Source: Eulemur rufifrons | Lineage: Eukaryota > Chordata > Mammalia > Primates > Lemuridae | Length of the DNA stretch: 64,000 nt | NCBI RefSeq assembly: GCF_041146395.1 | Contig: NC_091006.1 | Location: forward strand, 10,980,001 to 11,044,000 | Reading direction: 5' to 3' | Shown here: positions 1 to 11,472 of the stretch, piece after piece | Position numbering within the stretch: position 1 is the stretch's first letter | Layout of the letters: each line of letters starts with the position of its first letter | The notes under the pieces: generated by a model | What the model was told of the DNA's origin: nothing | The model's database searches: none | What the model saw: the letters and a program-made list of their open reading frames with translations, nothing else | Made by a program: the position numbers and the translations under genes

Positions 1-245
1 CAGAAGTTAGCACCGTCCATGTGACTCTACTGGGAGAGACAGCCGGAAGCTCGCGCCCAGGCCCTCCTGGACCTGCCTTGTGCACCTCTTCGCTTTGCTG
101 ATTTTATTCTCTGTCCTTCACTGTAATAAACAGTAGCTGTGAGTACGGCTGCTTTTCTGAGCTCTGTGAGTCCTTCTGGTGAGTCAGTGAACCTGAGGGT
201 GGTCTTGGGGAGCCCCCTACACCGTCTTCCCAAGCACACAGCCCT
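1..245 (+). repeat. Possible old retroelement 3' end, family not assigned
   Basis: The stretch around 90-220 (a CACTGTAATAAACAGTAGC segment followed by a CTTGGGGAGCCCCC segment) has the wording of an interspersed retroelement tail and includes an AATAAA at about 125. I cannot name the family with confidence. No gene is visible here. Confidence 0.3.
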
Positions 246-1055
246 GGTGATGAGCAGAGCTGTGTTCAAACACCTGTCTCTTTACCCCTTGTTGGTTGCA
301 GGGCAGAAAGACAGATAGCATTACAGATCTAGGCAGAGGAAGCAGGTGACGTAGGGGAAAAAAACCTTAATCAGTCTTCATTCCCTCGGTTCCAGGATCC
401 CAAAGAGGCGCAGCTGCCAACCCTTCCATCCTATGGTGTTCATAAAAAATATTCTTTGTGTGCGTGTGGCCTTGTCTCTAGGGTGCCTGTGTCCCTAGAG
501 ACAGAAGATAATTCAGAATCACTTCTGCTCTTTAAAAAAGTCTCCCAGTTCATTAAAAAGGGAAGACGTGTCAAAGCATTTCAGGCATACCACTAAACGG
601 TGGCATAATTTAACCAGTGACATTTACCAAATGACAGCTTTAAGGCACACAAAACATCACGACACAGTCACCACTGTGCGCGATACAGTTGGGCTCCTGG
701 GGAGTGAGGATTTCTCGCACACTGCAGGCTGGCACGGATCTCCAGGCTCCAGCACCAGGGGCGTTTACCTGTGTTGGCGAAACATCCAGAACCCTGCGTG
801 TGCCCACCGAAAGGAGAGTGGAAGGGGAGCAATGGTCCAACCACAGTATGGGACCTTCTGCAGCCACGAGAGGATGGACCGGAGCTTCCACTGGGCCTTT
901 CTGAGTGACACAGTGCGATGCCAGAAACGTTGTATATACTATGACCCTTCCCCTTTTTTGGTAAAAAGTAAAATATCCCAAAAAACCTCTGTAAGTATCT
1001 ATATGTGTGTCTGTATTAGGATTTAATGAACAAAGAGAAAACGCGGCAGCCCATG
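246..1055. other. Intergenic, nothing recognised
   Basis: Open frames of 113-152 codons cross this stretch, but they have no domain, repeat or family resemblance that I can see and overlap each other on both strands. No RNA gene or promoter is evident. Confidence 0.4.
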
Positions 1056-1059
1056 TCGT

Positions 1060-1280
1060 GCTACAGAGCCCAGGCTTAGGAGCACGGCTAAATCCTGGCT
1101 CTGTGACTCGCCAGCTGTGCGACCTCAGGTGAGTTATTTCACTTTTCTGAGACTCAGTTTCCTCAACTGCAAAATGGGGATAATAACAGTATCTGCCTCA
1201 TAGCATGGCGAGGATATATGTGAAGGGCTTCTAACAGCTCCTGGTACACAACAAGTGCTCAATAAGTACCAGGTATGGGT
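1060..1280 (+). repeat. MIR SINE
   Basis: Typical MIR core wording: CCTGGCTCTGTGACTCGCC, then TCAGTTTCCTCAACTGCAAA with ATGGGGATAATAACAGTATC, then a tail resembling AAGTGCTCAATAAGTACC. This is an ancient mammal-wide element. Confidence 0.8.
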
Positions 1281-1529
1281 CATTAACCTGGTTATGTAGG
1301 GAGTGGGGGTTACATGGGAGGTCACCCCCTATATGATCGTGTCTCTATAGTCATGTAAAATTGTACGAGTGTGTATAAGAAATTAAATAAAATACATTTT
1401 GAAAGGAAAATTATAAGATGAACCTCTTCTGTTCAAGCTTTCGGAATCTCTCTGAGACGGTGAGATACGACCCACAGGTCTGAGCCTGGTTCTGAACCTT
1501 CCAAAAAAGCCTTTTCTGCTTAAGGCATT

Positions 1530-1885
1530 GTAGTGGGATTGAATAGAGTCCTCCAAAAATTCACATCCACTGGGAACCTCAGAATGAGACCTCATTTGGA
1601 AATAGGGTGTTTGCAGATGTAGGTAGTTAAGGATCTCTACGTGAAATCATGTAGGGTGGACCCCAAATCCAATATGACTGGTACCTTTACAAAAGAAAGG
1701 AGAAGGAGATTTGCACAGAGAGAGAGAGAGACAGAGAGACAGGGAGGACAAGGTCATGTGGAGATGGAAGTAGAGATCGGAGTGACGCAGCCACAAGCCA
1801 AGAACACCTGGCACCACAGAGCTGGTATGCTGGTCCCAGCCAACCCCAGAAATGGACTGGCCACCTGGATCCGTTTCCAATGGCT
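1530..1885 (-). repeat. Ancient interspersed repeat (family shared with 3355 and 32150)
   Basis: A CCTCATTTGGAAATAGGGTG segment, an AATCCAATATGACTGGTACC segment and a later CAAGCCAAGAACACC segment form a well-known ancient mammalian repeat in reverse orientation relative to the copies at about 3355 and 32150. I recognise the wording but not the family name. The open frame across it is repeat-derived. Confidence 0.55.
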
Positions 1886-2474
1886 GCTATGGCAAATTAT
1901 TACAAAACTGAGTTGCTCAAAACATGAAACGTTAAAGAAATATGATATATATTTTGATAACCTGGAAAAAAAAAGACATCAGAGAAAAATATCTCCAAAT
2001 ACAATGAATTTATCCAGGAGTAAGCAGCAAGGATTTGAGGGTGGTATGCACAGCTATGGCAGTCCACAGATGCACCTGGATTTGGGGCTGCAAAGGGGAG
2101 CTGTTGTTGGCAAAAAGAAGTTCACATAAGCTGCTTGAAACAGAGCTCGTTGGTTTTGGAGGCCCAAAGCCAGAGTTGGCATCCGGTCATTGGAGTGGCG
2201 ATGTCGTCACTGGGCAGGTGTTCTTTGGAGAGCACCTGTCAGGATTGCTGCGATCCTAAAGAGGGAACTTCTTGTGGGGTTATTTTAGAAAGTCCTGGAG
2301 GCAGTCTTTATCTCAGACATGCAAGCACGAGCTCTCGCGCTTTGGTTCTCCTGGCTCTAATTTGTCTGGGTCTGACGAGAGGTGATTTTTATCCTGGGAT
2401 CTGCAACTTTCCCAGTTGTGTCAGACGGTGATCATTGCTGCAGAGAACAATAAAGCTGGAAGGTTGAACAAAAG
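1886..2474. other. Intergenic, nothing recognised
   Basis: Short overlapping open frames only (74-98 codons), with no recognisable protein family. No repeat family was identified. Confidence 0.35.
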
Positions 2475-3125
2475 GAGCTGAGCGGTGCAGCCACTATGGA
2501 GAGCAATATGGAGGTTCCTGAAGAAATTAAAAGTAGAGTTACCATATGACTCCGTAACCCCTCCTCTGGGAGTATACCCAAAGGAAATGAAATCACCACC
2601 GCGTATGAGATATCGGCATTCTCATTGTCACTGTGGCTTTATTCACAATAGCCAGGATATGGAAACAGCCTCAGTGTCCACGATGGAGAAATGGACAAAA
2701 AAACTGTAATACACACACAAATATTATTCAGCCTTAAAAAAGGAGATCCTGCCATGAGTGACAAGATAGATGAACCTAGAGGACATTGTGCCAAGTGAAA
2801 TTAGCCAAACACAGAAAAAAAAATACTGCATGATCTCACTTATAGGTGGGATCTAAAAAAAAAACCAAAAACCCAGCATGAATACACATAAACAGAAAGG
2901 ACTAGAATGGTGGTTCCCAGGGGCAGGGGGACGGAGGAAAGGGACTGATGGAGGTAAGGGGAACAGAGTCGCAGTTCTGTAGGATGAATAAGTCCAGGGA
3001 TCTAATGGACAGCACGAAGACCTATAGTTTAAAATATTGTACCCTGGAAATTTGTTAAAAGAGTAGATTTTAGGTTCTTTTGCCACATGCACACACGAAG
3101 GTGACTGTGTGAGATGTGGATATGT
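2475..3125 (+). repeat. L1 (L1M-type) 3' end
   Basis: Contains the end of L1 ORF2 and the 3' UTR. The segments CCACTATGGAGAGCAATATG, GGGAGTATACCCAAAGGAAA, TTCACAATAGCCAGGATATG, CTGCATGATCTCACTTATAG and GTTAAAAGAGTAGATTTTAG occur in the canonical order. Reading frames are broken, so it is a dead copy. Confidence 0.85.
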
Positions 3126-3149
3126 TAATTTGCTTTTCTCTAGGTTACC

Positions 3150-3352
3150 TTATTATAAGAATACAGTATATAATCACATAATACACAAAATATGTGTCAC
3201 TCAACTATTTATGTTATCAGTAAGGCTTCTGATCAACAGTAGGCTATAAGTAGTTAAGTTTTGGGGGAGTCCAAAGTTATACATGGGTTTTTGATTGTGT
3301 ATGGGGTCTATGCCCCTAATCCCCGCATTGTTCGAGAGTCAACTGTACATAT
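3150..3352 (+). mobile_element. Tigger-like (TcMar) DNA transposon fragment
   Basis: The segments ATCAGTAAGGCTTCTGATCA, AACAGTAGGCTATAAGTAGT and GTTCGAGAGTCAACTGTA are characteristic of Tigger-family non-autonomous elements. There is no transposase frame. Confidence 0.6.
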
Positions 3353-3354
3353 GT

Positions 3355-3655
3355 GTATTTGTTTAATATTGCTGCTATAACAAATTGCCACAAACCTAAT
3401 GGCTCAAAAGCAATTCAAATTTATGATCATACAGTCCTGGACGTCAAAATTCTCAAATGGATCGCATGGGGCTAAAACCAAGGTGTTGGCCAGACTGTGA
3501 TGCTATTGGAGGCTCTAGGGGGGATTCCGTTCCCTGGTCTTTTCCAGCTTCTAGAGGCCACCCGCATCCTTTGGCTTGTGGCCCCTTCCTCTGTCTTCAA
3601 AGCCAGCAGAGCAGTATTTTCCAATCTCTTTCTTTTTCTCTCTCTCCTCTTTCCC
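3355..3655 (+). repeat. Ancient interspersed repeat (family shared with 1530 and 32150)
   Basis: Begins around a GCTGCTATAACAAATTGCC segment and continues through CTTCTAGAGGCCACCCGC and GGCCCCTTCCTCTGTCTTC. It matches the wording of the copy at about 32150. The family was not named. Confidence 0.55.
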
Positions 3656-3679
3656 CTCCACTCATTGCCCCTCCTCCCA

Positions 3680-4010
3680 TAGGTATTAACTTCCTCTACC
3701 TACTTCCAGATATTTTTAATGCATATAAAGTATATATGAATGTATGTATAGTAGCATTCTATACACACTGATGTGTATGTTGCTTTTTTCACTTAATATT
3801 GTACCTTGGACTTCTTGATCAGTACATAGAGACCTTCCTCATGCTTTTATACAGTTGCATAGTATTCCACTGTGTGAATAGGCCATATTCATTTGAAACC
3901 AGCCCCCTATTATTAGACATACAGGTTGTCCTCCATATTTTGTTGCTCTTGTATGATCTCCAATTTTCTAGCCTTCTTGGACCATCCTGCTTTTCAACAA
4001 CCAAATAAAA
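3680..4010 (+). repeat. L1M-type fragment
   Basis: TTTTTTCACTTAATATTG, CAGTACATAGAGACCTTCC and GCATAGTATTCCACTGTG are old L1 3' UTR wording. The short ORFs here are repeat-derived. Confidence 0.55.
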
Positions 4011-4330
4011 CATTTAAAGCTACATCCCAGGCTTGTGGGAAATGTGTAGATCTTAGAGAATTCCTAAGGAGTGTCACCCGTCTGGTGGACTCTTCCCTTC
4101 CAGTTCCACGCCTGGGTTGTGGATGCCCAAGACCATTCCCAGGTTTGATATGCAGGCTTTGTCCAAGCCACGCCCTGATCTCCCCGGAAAAATCCCATCA
4201 TGTGAGTAATAAACTTTTTGATACCCATTTGGTGTGTGTAGCGTCATCAGTCTCGACAGCCCAACCGATTTGGGGTGAGTGGTTGCTTCTGCCCTCCCAG
4301 GAACAACCGCAAAACCACCTCTCTATTCAA
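4011..4330. repeat. Possible LTR-like tail, uncertain
   Basis: A GTGAGTAATAAACTTTTTG segment followed by GTGTGTAGCGTCATC looks like the polyadenylation end of a solitary LTR. I could not assign a family or find clear LTR boundaries. Confidence 0.25.
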
Positions 4331-4334
4331 AACG

Positions 4335-4520
4335 TGTAGCTTGAACCCAGGAGTTCCAGGCTGCAGCGAGCTATGGTGGCGCCACTGCGCTCCAGCCTGG
4401 GCGACAGAGCGAGCAGTCCCATCTACTCCGGAGGCTGAGGCAGGGTGGCGGCTGGAGGCTGCAGTACTCCGCGATGGCGCCTGGGCCACACAGCAGACCC
4501 GGTCTCTCAAAAACAAAAAC
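4335..4520 (+). repeat. Alu/FLAM-derived fragments, rearranged
   Basis: GAACCCAGGAGTTCCAGGCT, then GCGCTCCAGCCTGGGCGACA, then a second partial 7SL-derived unit (GGAGGCTGAGGCAGG, then CCTGGGCCACACAGCAGACC). Two 3' halves appear joined, as in an old Alu monomer or dimer that has lost parts. Confidence 0.65.
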
Positions 4521-4604
4521 ATGTACTTATCCGGGAATACGATCCTGTCTGTAATAACCGGACGCAGGATGTCACAGCAGGGAGGGAGTTAACGGACATC
4601 TAAG

Positions 4605-4865
4605 GCGGAGCTTCTCAAAGTGTGTTCCGCGGGGCAGCAGCCAATGGCTCCCGGCACCCCTGCAACAACTGGCTCAGAGCCCAGATGCAGGATGACTCTT
4701 CTCAATCTTGGCTACACTTTAGAACCACCTGCGGGCTTTTAAAAAGTTGGGATGCCCCGGCCCCACCCCCAGAAAGTTTGATGGTGTTGGTCTGGGATGT
4801 GGCAGGGACACGAATAATTCTAAAAGCCTTCCAGATGCTTCTAACCCAAGCCAGGGCTGCGAACC
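4605..4865 (+). mobile_element. hAT-type (MER1/MER5-like) fragment
   Basis: AGCTTCTCAAAGTGTG, ACACTTTAGAACCACCTGCG and CCCGGCCCCACCCCCAGA are typical of the MER5A/Charlie group of non-autonomous hAT elements. The 104-codon ORF here is a repeat artefact. Confidence 0.6.
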
Positions 4866-5034
4866 ATTTCTACGCCCATCTCCCCATTCACGTGCAAGGA
4901 AATTGGGGAAGGAACTTGCTGTGGTTAAGGGGTTAAGTTGGCGACAAAGCAGGCACAGAAACCAGGAGTCCTGATTCCCACTCAAAGCTTCTTTTCATCA
5001 CATATGGGCCCCAAGTCCTGTTGTCGTTATTTTA

Positions 5035-5056
5035 TTATCATTATTATTATTATTAT
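5035..5056. repeat. (TTA)n microsatellite
   Basis: About seven ATT/TTA units in a row. Confidence 0.9.
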
Positions 5057-5139
5057 ATGCTAGGGGAGGACTGATGTAGCTTACTTTAAAGGTTTCCATT
5101 TACTTAAATTCATTTTTTTATAATTTTTTAAAAGTTGTA

Positions 5140-5338
5140 TTTAAAGGCGCGAGCCACCACGCCCACCTAATTTTTTGTTTCTATTTTTAGTTGACTGGCT
5201 AATTTTTTTTTTCTATTTTTAATAGAGACGGGGTCTCGCTCTTGCTCAGGCTGGTCTCGAACTCCTGACCTCAAGCGATCCTCCCATCTCGGTCTCCCAG
5301 AGTGCTAGGATTACAGACGTGAGCTACCGCGCCCGGCC
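5140..5338 (-). repeat. Alu, partial, minus strand
   Basis: Contains GAGCCACCACGCCCACC, GAGACGGGGTCTCGCTCTTG, AGAGTGCTAGGATTACAG and CGCGCCCGGCC, the reverse complement of a strepsirrhine-type Alu left arm with part of the linker. Confidence 0.85.
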
Positions 5339-5484
5339 TATTTACTTAAGTTCAATACTTTGAATTAAAACCAATATTCTAACTTTACGAAGCAAAATGG
5401 TCTACAGTAAAATGTTAATGGTGTATGTGATGGGTGATCGTTTCCTCATATTTATCAAGATTTTCTTCACTTTATATATATATT

Positions 5485-5605
5485 TTGAGATGGGGTCTTG
5501 CTATATTGCCCAGTCTGGACTCAAGCTCCTGGGCTCAAGTAGATCCTCTCACCTCAACTTCCCCAGTAGCTGGATTATAGGCGCAAGCACCACCCTGCCC
5601 AGCTG
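5485..5605 (-). repeat. Free-left-arm-type Alu monomer (FLAM)
   Basis: GAGATGGGGTCTTGCTATAT, GGACTCAAGCTCCTGGGC and CCCAGTAGCTGGATTATAG: a single 7SL-derived monomer of older type, minus strand. Confidence 0.7.
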
Positions 5606-8600
5606 TCAATGTTTTCTGTAGTAACACACGTTACTTTTATAGTCAGATAAAGAATGTCCTATATACGTGGCATTGGGGTGGAAAAAAACCAAAAACAAGT
5701 AGACTAAGTAGAGTGGGATGGACGTGGAGTGTTTTGATGGAAATGCTGGCTCTAGCCAGGAAAACAAAGAAAAAGAAAAATGTACAAATGATTCATTCTC
5801 CTTTCCAACCTCTGAGCTAAACACCTTCCCCCAGGGTGAGTGGGTGGCTCTGAAAAGCAGCCTCTTTGCTGCATAGACCTTGTTTCAGTTGTTACGATGA
5901 CCCCTTGGTCTTAATGTCCCACCTCTCCTGTTTCCTTGCGTTTAGGGTTTAAATATAGGTTATTTTTGTTCCCTTTCCATGACCTCCTCCTCCTCCAGGC
6001 TCACAAGAGAATATGATCTCCCTCCATAATTCATGGTGATAAACTCCCAGTTATGTTTATTAAATTTGGTTTACCAGTTGTCTTTCTGCTGTGTCGCCTC
6101 TTTGAGTGGACATTTATAACTTTTATCAAATATAAATGTAATATATATTTAGAATTCAAGGAATATAACACACACCTTTTTTTAAAAAAAATAAATAAAT
6201 AGAATAGTTCATTCTCTTTATTTTTTTCTTTGGCTAAGAGCTTCAGACAAAAAGCACAATTAGTCACCCGCCGAGACTGTGTTCTCACCACGTGACATTT
6301 TCCAGGCACCAGGAAGAAATGTGATCAACCCCCACCACGAATGACAGGACCTTCACCTGACTGTGTTTTGTGAATTTCATTTGCGAGTCTTTTAAGAATG
6401 TGCATTTGTACTGCTGGGTTCAGGTTTTCAACTATAGAACATTCTAGAAAATAGTTATAATATTTATTTCACTGCTATCACCTGGAATGCCTGACTTTTT
6501 TTTAAAAAATATTTTTTAAAATGGTGGCCTACATAACACACATACAGAACTATGCCCTAAACACACACATACTGTTTAACAAATGCTTTTATAGCAAACT
6601 CCATGGTAACTACCACCCCATCGAGAAATCCTCCTCCCCACCCCAAACCCTCCCCGTCCCGGGGGTAAATAATCTTCTGTTTTGTGATAAATACTTCTTT
6701 GCTTTTCTATAGACATGTATGTTTATTAACAAACTATAGATCTCTCAAAATAGAAGAGCTGATTATTTTTGAGCTTGATATTAATGCAGTTCTACTGGAT
6801 GGATTATTTTGCTGCGTGGCTGTTTTTTTTTTTTAGGAAAAAATAAATCAAGAAAAGAAGAAGAACGTGGGGCCTCTCAGTTTCCTGGCCACAGTTCCTC
6901 ACTTGGAATGTTTTTCCCTGCCTGCACAAAGTGGAGGCAGCTGCTAGATTTGTTTTTCAGGAGAAAATTCAGAGCCTGCAGCTGTGGCTGGAACCCGAGC
7001 CCCAGCTCAGATGAAAACACATCCCTTCTCCCTCCACATAATCCCCAGGTCGTGTTGGTTATTTCCAGAGAGGGAGAGAGAACCAACTCAGAACAGCCCA
7101 GAATACGGTTGCCAGGTTTGTGGTCTCAAAGCACTGGGCTTTATTTTAGACTTCTGTGCAATGAAAATGTGCAAACCAGACACTATGTCTTTTGAAAAAC
7201 ATCATATACTTGAATCCAAGCACCGTAGAGTTCTGTAGGGCACTACCCACCAACCCTTCCCAGCTCTTTATTTGAAATAGCAAAAAATTGGAAACAACCT
7301 ACATATCCATCCATGGGGAGGGGAATAGGTAATTAACCTATGGCAGTGGCTGCCACAAGTTATTGTGACCACAATCCATGATAAGAAATACATTTTACTG
7401 CGACCCAGGAAACACACATGCACGTATATATAATAGGAAATAAAGCTTTATAAACTAACACAAGATGGACTCAGATATTTTGTGCTGTATGCTGTTGTTT
7501 TTGCAGGGGAAAATTGTGAAAGACCTTGAAATGTATCAAAAAGATAACTGGTGTCTTTGCTGGAAATTTAAGGTGTTTGGCACATCCTTCCAGCTTTGCT
7601 GATTCTATGGGGTCTCTGAGTCTTTGAGCTATTTGCACCCCTGGAAATTGTAGATAAAAGCGATGCAAATGATCCTTGTCCACAGACATGTAAGTGAATT
7701 TTATCTGGTGGAGGTTCATCTGATTTCTGTCTCCCACCGTGGGAAAAGCCAGTTTTCTATACGTTAAGGAAATTCATTTTAGCATTCCTAATGGCCTGTG
7801 TGTGTGTCTGCTCTTTGGATTGTCCCTTTAAACTGGTTGTACTATCTCCAGTTAGTTGATGAGTTAAATAAATGACACACATCCAGTTTGTATTTGTGTC
7901 AACCTAGAGGGGTGCTGGACCCAGCTTGAGGGGAGGTCAGGGAGGGCTTCCTGGAGGAGGAGGCAAATAAGCTCAGACCAGAAGGACAAGGAGGTGTGAT
8001 CTAGCTCAAGAATGACCAAGGCTTTGCAGAGAGAAACTTGCCAGGCTAAAAAGTATTCATACATGTTTGTGGTGAGGCTACCAGGGAGCAATGGGGTCTT
8101 TTGAAAACGTGTGTGGGGGCGGGGCTGGTGTGGGTGATGTAAAGAAGTGTGAACTGTGAATACTCCGACCTCCATGAGGCACCTGAGCTCAGAGAAAGTG
8201 TTGTTGGGATGTTTCCAGCGAATGGCCACCCACAGTATTGGTGGCCACATGGAGGGACTGGCTTGTTGACAGTCATTAGAAAAATCTCCCTCCAAGGTCA
8301 TCGGGACTAATGTCCCTCCTTTATTCTGACTGCCTTCCAAGAGCTACAGACAGAGACAACCTGATTGGTTCTTATTTTTTCAAAAGAGAGTCTGTCTCAC
8401 TCTCTGGCGTTAACTGGAGTTGCAGTCGTTATCCAAGTGAACTGTTCCATTTCCCATCCAATACAGTTAATAGAATAATGTAGTCTTGTAAGTCATAGTA
8501 CTTTAAACCACTAAGTCTGGGGGTTGTTTGTTATGCAGCAGACACTAACTGATACGCTAATAAATCAACGTGATATGACCGTGATTTTTGTGAGTGTATG

Positions 8601-9188
8601 TGAAGGGTAAACCAGATAGGTGCAGTCTGGTAAGGCTTCTTTGAGGAGGTGACATTTAAGCCAAGACCTGAAGGATGAGAAAGTAACATGTGAAGGGCAC
8701 AGGGAACATACATTCTCATCTTAAGGTGAGAATCACAGGTCACAGCTGAAAAAGATCTAACTGAACATGCAGATGCTTCAATTCTTAAACTGGGGTGGGG
8801 TGGGCAGGCAAAGGGGCATGCAGGTGTTCATTCTAGAACTCTCTATACCTTTTCTCATATAGCTGAAGTATTTAATAGTGACAGTTTTCTAAAGTTAAGA
8901 GAATAACAATTATTTAAAAAGAGCACACAGTACATCTTCGTTCGGTTAAAATACTCTAATAAAATAAAGAGGACAGTGTGCCTCTTCTCAATTAATAATA
9001 TAAATTTTACCTTTTATAAGTTATAGGATGGGATACATTTTATGACAGCAATTTGGATTAAAACAATAAAATCCTGTGGTGTTGCATTTTACTTTCTGTA
9101 AACCATGTTAACGACAAAAAAAGAGGACATTTTCTCTTTTTTTTTCCTTTTTAAAGTCTTTATTACAGAAATTTAAAAATATGTACAA
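5606..9188. other. Intergenic, old repeat debris
   Basis: Old L1M-like wording is visible near 6500-6770 and 7255-7460 (GAAACAACCTACATATCCATC). The segment 8470-8560, ending GCAGACACTAACTGATAC, looks like the tail of the repeat family seen at 1530. Two stretches (7895-8000 and 8610-8730) have ancient-repeat wording such as CAAGACCTGAAGGATGAG but were not assigned. No gene was recognised. Open frames up to 158 codons show no family resemblance. Confidence 0.4.
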
Positions 9189-9189
9189 T

Positions 9190-9690
9190 CCGGGTGCGGT
9201 GGCTCACGCCTATAATCCTAGCACTCTGGGAGGCCGAGGCAGGTGGATCACTTGAGCTCAGGAGTTGAAGGCCAGCCTGAGCAAGAGCGAGACCCACATC
9301 TCTACTAAAAAAATAGAAAGAAATTATATGGACAGCTAAAAATATATATAGAAAAATTAGCCGGGCATGGTGGCGCATGCCTGTAGTCCCAGCTACTTGG
9401 GAGGCTGAGGCAGGAGGATCGCTTGAGCCCAGGAGTTTGAGGTTGCTGTGAGCTAGGCTGACACCACGGCACTCTAGCCCAGGCAACAGGGTGAGACTCT
9501 GGGCTGGTCCGAAGGTAGTGAGTTATCTCACTTGATTGTTCACAGTCAGTTACAGATCGAACCCCTTGTTCTACTACTTTCCCCCCCTCCTCACTACTGC
9601 ATTTGACTAGTCTAAAAAAAAAAAAAAAACAACAGCACAAAACAAAAACCAGAGTGAGACTCTGTCTCAAAATAAATAAATAAAATAAAA
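9190..9690 (+). repeat. Alu interrupted by a Y RNA retropseudogene
   Basis: A strepsirrhine-type dimeric Alu runs from 9190 to about 9500. Its 3' end (GAGTGAGACTCTGTCTC plus an A-rich tail) resumes at about 9653. The interruption is the Y1-like insert at 9502-9613 with its own A tail. Confidence 0.85.
9502..9613 (+). pseudogene. Y1 RNA (RNY1-like) retropseudogene
   Basis: Starts GGCTGGTCCGAAGGTAGTGA and includes GATTGTTCACAGTCAGTTAC, AGATCGAACCCCTTGTTCTA and a C-rich loop, ending TTGACTAGTCT. This is almost the complete Y1 small RNA, which binds Ro60 and takes part in RNA quality control and DNA replication. It ends in a 16-A run followed by A-rich sequence to about 9652. It is flanked by repeats of about 12 bp (GTGAGACTCTG at 9491-9501 and again after the tail), the hallmark of LINE-mediated retroposition. 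It differs from human Y1 at several positions, for example an extra C in the C run and a CACTTG in place of CAATTG in the upper stem. With no upstream Pol III promoter of its own copied, it is most likely silent. Confidence 0.88.
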
Positions 9691-9796
9691 ATATGTACAA
9701 AAGTATGATAGTATAGTAACAGTATAAGTCTCCAGCTATAACAATGATCATGGCCAATCTTATTTTATCATTATTTTAATAGTAATTTAAAAAATA

Positions 9797-10092
9797 GGCC
9801 AGGCTCGGTGGCTCATGTCTGTAATCCTAGCACTCTGGGAGGCCAAGGTGGGAGGATTGCTAGAGATCAGGGGTTTGAGACCAGTCTGAGCAAGAGCGAG
9901 ACCCCCATCTCTACTAAAAATAGAAAAAAATTAGCAGAATGTGGTGGCACGTGCCTGTAGTCCCAGCTACTCAGGAGGCTGAGGCAGGAGGATCACTTGA
10001 GCCCAGGAGTCTGAGGTTGCTGTGAGTTAGGCTGACACCATCGCACTCTAGCCCAGGTGATAGAGCGAGACTCTGTCTCCAAAAAAGCAATA
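9797..10092 (+). repeat. Alu, strepsirrhine type
   Basis: Full-length dimer with TAATCCTAGCACTCTGGGAG in the left arm and GAGGTTGCTGTGAGTTAGGC in the right arm, ending in an A-rich tail. Confidence 0.9.
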
Positions 10093-10574
10093 AAAAATAC
10101 AAAATAAATGATGGCTATTTGAAAATAACCTGTGTATTTTAAATGATTACATGAAACGGAGAAATGTATGTGTAGATGCACAGCAGCTGTTGAGATTGGT
10201 AATCTGAGGGCTGGAGTGGGGGGAGTGGTGTAATTTGGGGGTGGAGAGGAGGGGGAGGGACAAGTACACACTTAGGAAACTCTGGGGCAAGAAGGAGCTC
10301 TCCCAGGACAAGCGGGACAGAACAAGCCAGGATGAGCCGCAGACCCACCGTGGCAGGTTATTACAACTTACTCAGGAGAGGAAATCTCAGCAGGAGCCCA
10401 GGGACCCCTGGGCCTTCTTTGGGTTCAGTATTTACGGAAACTGTGGGTTCTCATTTAAAATACACAGCGGGGCAAAATAAAAGCCCAAAGACAAAACAGA
10501 GAGGAAGAGGATGGAAGGGTAACCCTAAACCCGAAGTGCAGGGATGGATGGGAGGGTTGGGGCTGCAGGGATGC

Positions 10575-10682
10575 GTTGTCATGGAAACCACAGAGCAAGG
10601 CACTGTCAAGAAAGCCACAGCAGCACATGTTGCCATGGGAACCACAGTACTGCATGTTCTCAGGGAAACCACAGTAATAACC
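10575..10682 (+). repeat. 27-bp minisatellite, four units, with RFX-like cores
   Basis: Units start at 10575, 10602, 10629 and 10656. Each has a 14-base core followed by CACAG: GTTGTCATGGAAAC, ACTGTCAAGAAAGC, GTTGCCATGGGAAC and GTTCTCAGGGAAAC. The third core is close to the RFX X-box consensus GTNRCC(N0-3)RGYAAC. Units have diverged, so the array is not recent. The 146- and 120-codon ORFs across it are artefacts. Confidence 0.8.
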
Positions 10683-10689
10683 CCTATTA

Positions 10690-11295
10690 AGGGTGCTTCA
10701 AAACTGTTTTTAAATCTCCTGGGAATAGGGGGGCTGCTTAGTGGGAGTGGGCAGACAGCTGAGTCCATGTAACACACAGATGTATGTCCATATGTATACA
10801 CACAGACGCACATACGTGAATGTATATGTTTCTATATCCCTTTTTATATACAAACAAATAGTAAAATTTTCTCTCTCAAATATTTATCTCATGTATTTTG
10901 GAATGCATGGTATATATGTACGTACATACAACATTATGCAATGCATTTATTTTAAATATTTTTATAACTCAATTTTTATCTGTAGTTTTCAAGTTCTTCA
11001 TATTCTTATTCATACACGTTAAAACCACCTAGATTAGAAAATAAAATATTAATTTAGAAAGATTGTTTCCTTCGGCCCCATGCTGCACTGAAACAGTTTA
11101 ATTCAAAAGCTTCATTGCCGTCTTCAATGCCCGAGTCTTCCGACCATCCTTAGATCCACCTGGAAAATCGCAGTTTTGAGGACCTCAGACGCGTCACTTC
11201 TGCCTGTGTTATTTATGATATATTTGGTCAAATTCAAATATGACGCTGGCTGTGGGAAATTTCATCCCAAGCCACATCTGCCACTTTGCAGCTTA
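10690..11295. other. AT-rich intergenic, nothing recognised
   Basis: AT-rich DNA with TATG/CATA-rich wording. The 93-codon open frame is compositionally biased and unconvincing. Confidence 0.4.
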
Positions 11296-11470
11296 ACCTC
11301 TTATTGTTAATAAAGCATCTTTGTTTATTTTTAAAATTCTGGAATATTCCAAACCCAGAGCCAAGAATAGAGAATTATCTCATCAGCCCTCATGTATCCC
11401 CTGCCATTGTTTATCAAATATTAATATTATGCCCTATTTGTTTACACCTCTTTTTAAAAAATTACAGTCT
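11296..11470 (+). repeat. L1M-type fragment, continuing after the Alu to about 11980
   Basis: CCAAACCCAGAGCCAAGAAT, TTATCAAATATTAATATTAT and, beyond the Alu, CCAATCCTATTTCCACTC read like an old L1 3' UTR split by the Alu at 11473. Confidence 0.4.
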
Positions 11471-11472
11471 AG

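Noticed and set aside
9163..9757. ORFs containing [10 protein letters not shown] or [11 protein letters not shown] strings, also at 20383, 29493, 34379, 35391 and 39206
   Set aside because: Translations of Alu elements, which recur wherever an Alu is present.
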